In this document: positions 5,927 through 7,195 of the stretch, in pieces
Numbering within the stretch: position 1 is the stretch's first letter
Layout: each line of letters begins with the position of its first letter
DNA from: an uncultured Taibaiella sp.
GTDB taxonomy: Bacteria > Bacteroidota > Bacteroidia > Chitinophagales > Chitinophagaceae
Length of the DNA: 7,195 bases
Reading direction: 5' to 3'
Assembly: GCA_946886975.1 (NCBI GenBank)
Contig: CAMPJV010000129.1
Location: 1-7,195 of the forward strand
Translations under genes and position numbers: made by a program
The notes under the pieces: model-generated
The model's database searches: none
Seen by the model: only the letters and a program-made list of their open reading frames with translations
Told to the model about the DNA's origin: nothing

Positions 5927-5961
5927 AAACCTTCCGGGTTTTTGGGAAACCTGAAAGGTTT
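5927..5961 (+). repeat. REP-like 15-bp hairpin after the thioredoxin-like gene, probable terminator
   Basis: The left arm AAACCTTCCGGGTTT (5927-5941) and right arm AAACCTGAAAGGTTT (5947-5961) pair over 15 positions with 13 Watson-Crick pairs, one G-T wobble and one C-A mismatch, closing a TTGGG loop. Each arm is also nearly self-palindromic (AAACC...GGTTT), so one long stem or two small hairpins could form; the first small hairpin is followed by TTTTT (5939-5943), as in an intrinsic terminator. It lies 52 nt after the stop of a plus-strand gene. The nested symmetry resembles dispersed extragenic palindromes of Bacteroidota genomes. Confidence 0.65.
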
Positions 5962-6050
5962 AGTAACGAGGATGGTCTTTGAGTAAGGCTGCTTCGCAAA
6001 ACACCCCTTTAAAGTCGTTTCCGTACATGGCTGGTTAACTATCGTGTTGG

Positions 6051-6058
6051 TATGTTTG
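6051..6058 (+). promoter_or_regulatory. Bacteroidota -7 promoter element for the SRPBCC gene
   Basis: TATGTTTG matches TAnnTTTG exactly, with 45 nt to ATG 6104. No TTG occurs at the usual -33 distance. The last five bases are the left half of an inverted repeat, GTTTG-N6-CAAAC (6054-6069), that would span the predicted transcription start. Confidence 0.5.
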
Positions 6059-6069
6059 CACTATCAAAC
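6054..6069. promoter_or_regulatory. Inverted repeat GTTTG-N6-CAAAC over the SRPBCC promoter, possible operator
   Basis: GTTTG (6054-6058) and CAAAC (6065-6069) form a symmetric site with a 6-bp spacer, overlapping the -7 element and the expected transcription start of the SRPBCC gene. A repressor bound here would block initiation. The half-sites are only 5 bp long, so chance is not excluded. Confidence 0.25.
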
Positions 6070-6103
6070 CGAAACATATTCTTCAACGCTAAAAAACTAA
6101 ACA

Positions 6104-6529
6104 ATGGAAACAGCAACGAGAACCAGCATTACAGTAGAGAACACTATAAACGCACCGGTGGAGAAAGTTTGGGCCTATTGGTCCGCACCTGAACACATCA
6201 CCAAGTGGAACAATGCGTCGGAAGACTGGCATTCGCCACGCGCTGAAAACGACCTGAGGACAGGAGGCAAATTCAGCACGAGGATGGAAGCGAAGGATGG
6301 GAGTATGGGATTTGACTTTGGCGGAACCTATGATGAAGTGAAGACAAATGAGGTGATAGCCTATACGATGAGTGATGGCCGCAAGGTGGTGGTGAACTTT
6401 ACCAAAGAAGGTGACCAGACCAAGGTGATAGAAACATTTGATGCTGAAGAGACGAACCCGATAGAGATGCAAAGAGGCGGCTGGCAAGCAATCCTGGACA
6501 ACTTTAAGAAATATGTAGAGGCGAACTGA
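6104..6529 (+). CDS. SRPBCC (START/Bet v1-like) family protein, AHSA1 subgroup
   Basis: The protein has 141 residues, the normal length for stand-alone AHSA1-type SRPBCC proteins. The first strand ITVENTINAPVEKVWAYW (9-26) is the family opening. PEHITKWNNASEDWHSPRAEND (29-50), GGKFSTRMEAKDGSMGFDFGG (54-74) and the C-terminal helix QRGGWQAILDNFKKYVE (123-139) are characteristic of the Bacteroidota members. The fold forms a deep hydrophobic pocket; relatives bind lipids, aromatic compounds or chaperones, and the ligand here is unknown. No signal peptide is present, so the protein should be cytosolic. ATG 6104 has an A-rich leader (CTAAAAAACTAAACA) and no Shine-Dalgarno, as is common in Bacteroidota. 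It has its own TATGTTTG promoter and a downstream intrinsic terminator, so it is probably monocistronic. Confidence 0.93.
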   Translation: METATRTSITVENTINAPVEKVWAYWSAPEHITKWNNASEDWHSPRAENDLRTGGKFSTRMEAKDGSMGFDFGGTYDEVKTNEVIAYTMSDGRKVVVNFTKEGDQTKVIETFDAEETNPIEMQRGGWQAILDNFKKYVEAN

Positions 6530-6570
6530 TCAGGAATATAGGGAGCGACCAATAAGAGTAAATTGCGACG

Positions 6571-6600
6571 GGGCTGGCATTCATTTGTCAGCCCTTTCTA
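6571..6600 (+). terminator. Rho-independent terminator after the SRPBCC gene
   Basis: GGGCTGGCA (6571-6579) pairs with TGTCAGCCC (6586-6594) in a 9-bp stem containing one G-T wobble, with a 6-nt loop, followed at once by TTTCTATAT. It starts 42 nt after the TGA stop. This is the best intrinsic terminator in the window and separates the SRPBCC gene from the next one. Confidence 0.8.
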
Positions 6601-6722
6601 TATGATAGCTATACGTGTCGTTCTTAGCCAGATTTTTAAGAAAAGATAAACTCTAAAGGCCGCCGGAAGCAGGAGATTGGCATAGTATGTGGAGTTTATA
6701 CGCAATAGATTAAGCCTTAGAT

Positions 6723-7195
6723 ATGAAAACGAAAACATCACAACACAAGTATGTAGTTGGCGGAGTAGTGGCGCTATTGGTGATTGTTGCTCTGATATGG
6801 CTTACGCCGGCCATAGCACGCGAACACAAGGCCAGAAAGGAGAAGCTGGCAGCCAAGACCGAAAAAGTGATCATTATTGACGAGGACGGTAACAGGACAA
6901 CTTACTACACGGATGACCTACCCTCCTCAGTGAGAAAGACCATTGATGCCACTGTGGAAGCAGGGGGCAGGACAACAGGCAGTGTACTGAAGTTAGCAGA
7001 TGCGGTAATAAGAGATTTTGATGTGTCTGGCCTTACCAGAGAAGTGACGCGAACTCTTGCCGAGGTGAGGCTGAGTGACTTTACGGCTGAGGTGGACCGT
7101 GCGCTGGAAGACATTGACTGGAACGGAATAAACATGGAAGTAGACAGGACACTTGATGATCTGCACAGGGAACTGAACAACCCAAGGCTTAGAAA
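6723..7195 (+). CDS. Membrane-anchored protein of unknown function with 16-residue repeats (3' truncated)
   Basis: I do not recognise this gene by name. 157 codons are visible and the frame runs off the window. ATG 6723 is fixed by an in-frame TAA at 6711-6713. Residues 11-27 are a strong membrane segment after a short basic N-terminus (MKTKTSQHK), suggesting a type II or single-pass anchor or an uncleaved signal. A charged linker (33-48) leads to a short strand-like stretch (VIIIDEDGNRTTYY, 49-62). Residues 100-147 hold three adjacent 16-residue units, each with E-V at positions 8-9, Arg at 11, Leu at 13 and an acidic residue plus aliphatic at 15-16; these look like amphipathic helical repeats. 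Similar repeat-rich exported proteins occur in Bacteroidota, but I can assign no function. The terminator at 6571-6600 suggests a separate transcription unit, although no TAnnTTTG promoter is visible upstream. Confidence 0.8.
   Translation, partial: MKTKTSQHKYVVGGVVALLVIVALIWLTPAIAREHKARKEKLAAKTEKVIIIDEDGNRTTYYTDDLPSSVRKTIDATVEAGGRTTGSVLKLADAVIRDFDVSGLTREVTRTLAEVRLSDFTAEVDRALEDIDWNGINMEVDRTLDDLHRELNNPRLR
7020..7163 (+). repeat. Three in-frame 48-bp (16-residue) protein repeats
   Basis: The units are DVSGLTREVTRTLAEV (residues 100-115), RLSDFTAEVDRALEDI (116-131) and DWNGINMEVDRTLDDL (132-147), with no gap between them. The shared pattern is x-[VLW]-[SN]-[GD]-[LFI]-[TN]-x-E-V-[TD]-R-[TA]-L-x-[ED]-[VIL]. 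The DNA copies have diverged, so this is an old protein-level repeat. HRELNNPRLR after unit 3 does not clearly continue it. Confidence 0.75.

Noticed and set aside
6689..6880. 63-residue plus-strand open frame
   Set aside because: It overlaps the start of the membrane-anchored repeat protein in another frame; the latter has a coherent membrane segment and runs on to the window end.
6905..7180. 91-residue minus-strand open frame, Ser-rich
   Set aside because: Antisense shadow of the repeat protein; its low-complexity Ser content mirrors the plus-strand codons.

Overview
The window looks like a stretch of an ordinary Bacteroidota chromosome, most likely from the Chitinophagaceae or a close relative. 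Three things point there. The first gene ends in a gliding-motility-associated type B C-terminal domain of the type IX secretion system (T9SS), which is confined to Bacteroidota. The second gene belongs to an exported family that I know only from this phylum. Four genes also have the Bacteroidota -7 promoter word TAnnTTTG 15-45 nt before their start codons, and clear Shine-Dalgarno sequences are mostly absent. No rRNA, tRNA, CRISPR array, transposase or phage gene is visible.

Layout: (1) 1-1212 (+), the 3' part of a large secreted adhesin-like protein with Ig/PKD-like domains and a T9SS type B sorting domain; its 5' end lies outside the window. (2) 1326-2591 (+), an exported protein of the family usually labelled 'asparagine synthetase B', which carries none of that enzyme's motifs. 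(3) On the minus strand, a DinB-like protein (3164-3664) followed 85 bp downstream by a DoxX-family membrane protein (2665-3078), probably one transcription unit. (4) Divergent from DinB, a small MmcQ/YjbR-family protein (3788-4138, +). (5) 4139-4583, a 445-bp gene-free stretch with six tandem 11-bp units, a 9-bp direct repeat and a hairpin. (6) On the plus strand, a GNAT acetyltransferase (4584-5186), an exported thioredoxin-like protein (5365-5874) followed by a long REP-like hairpin, and an SRPBCC/AHSA1 protein (6104-6529) closed by a good intrinsic terminator. (7) From 6723 to the window end, a membrane-anchored protein of unknown function with 16-residue repeats, cut by the window edge.

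The genes do not form one obvious pathway. Envelope and export themes recur (T9SS cargo, exported amidotransferase-like protein, DoxX, exported thioredoxin, membrane-anchored repeat protein), but most genes have their own promoter or terminator and look like independent small units. I see no convincing new defence or mobile system. The items most worth a second look are the misnamed exported family, the DinB protein lacking two metal-site histidines, the 16-residue repeat protein, and the two non-coding repeat structures at 4389-4454 and 5927-5961.
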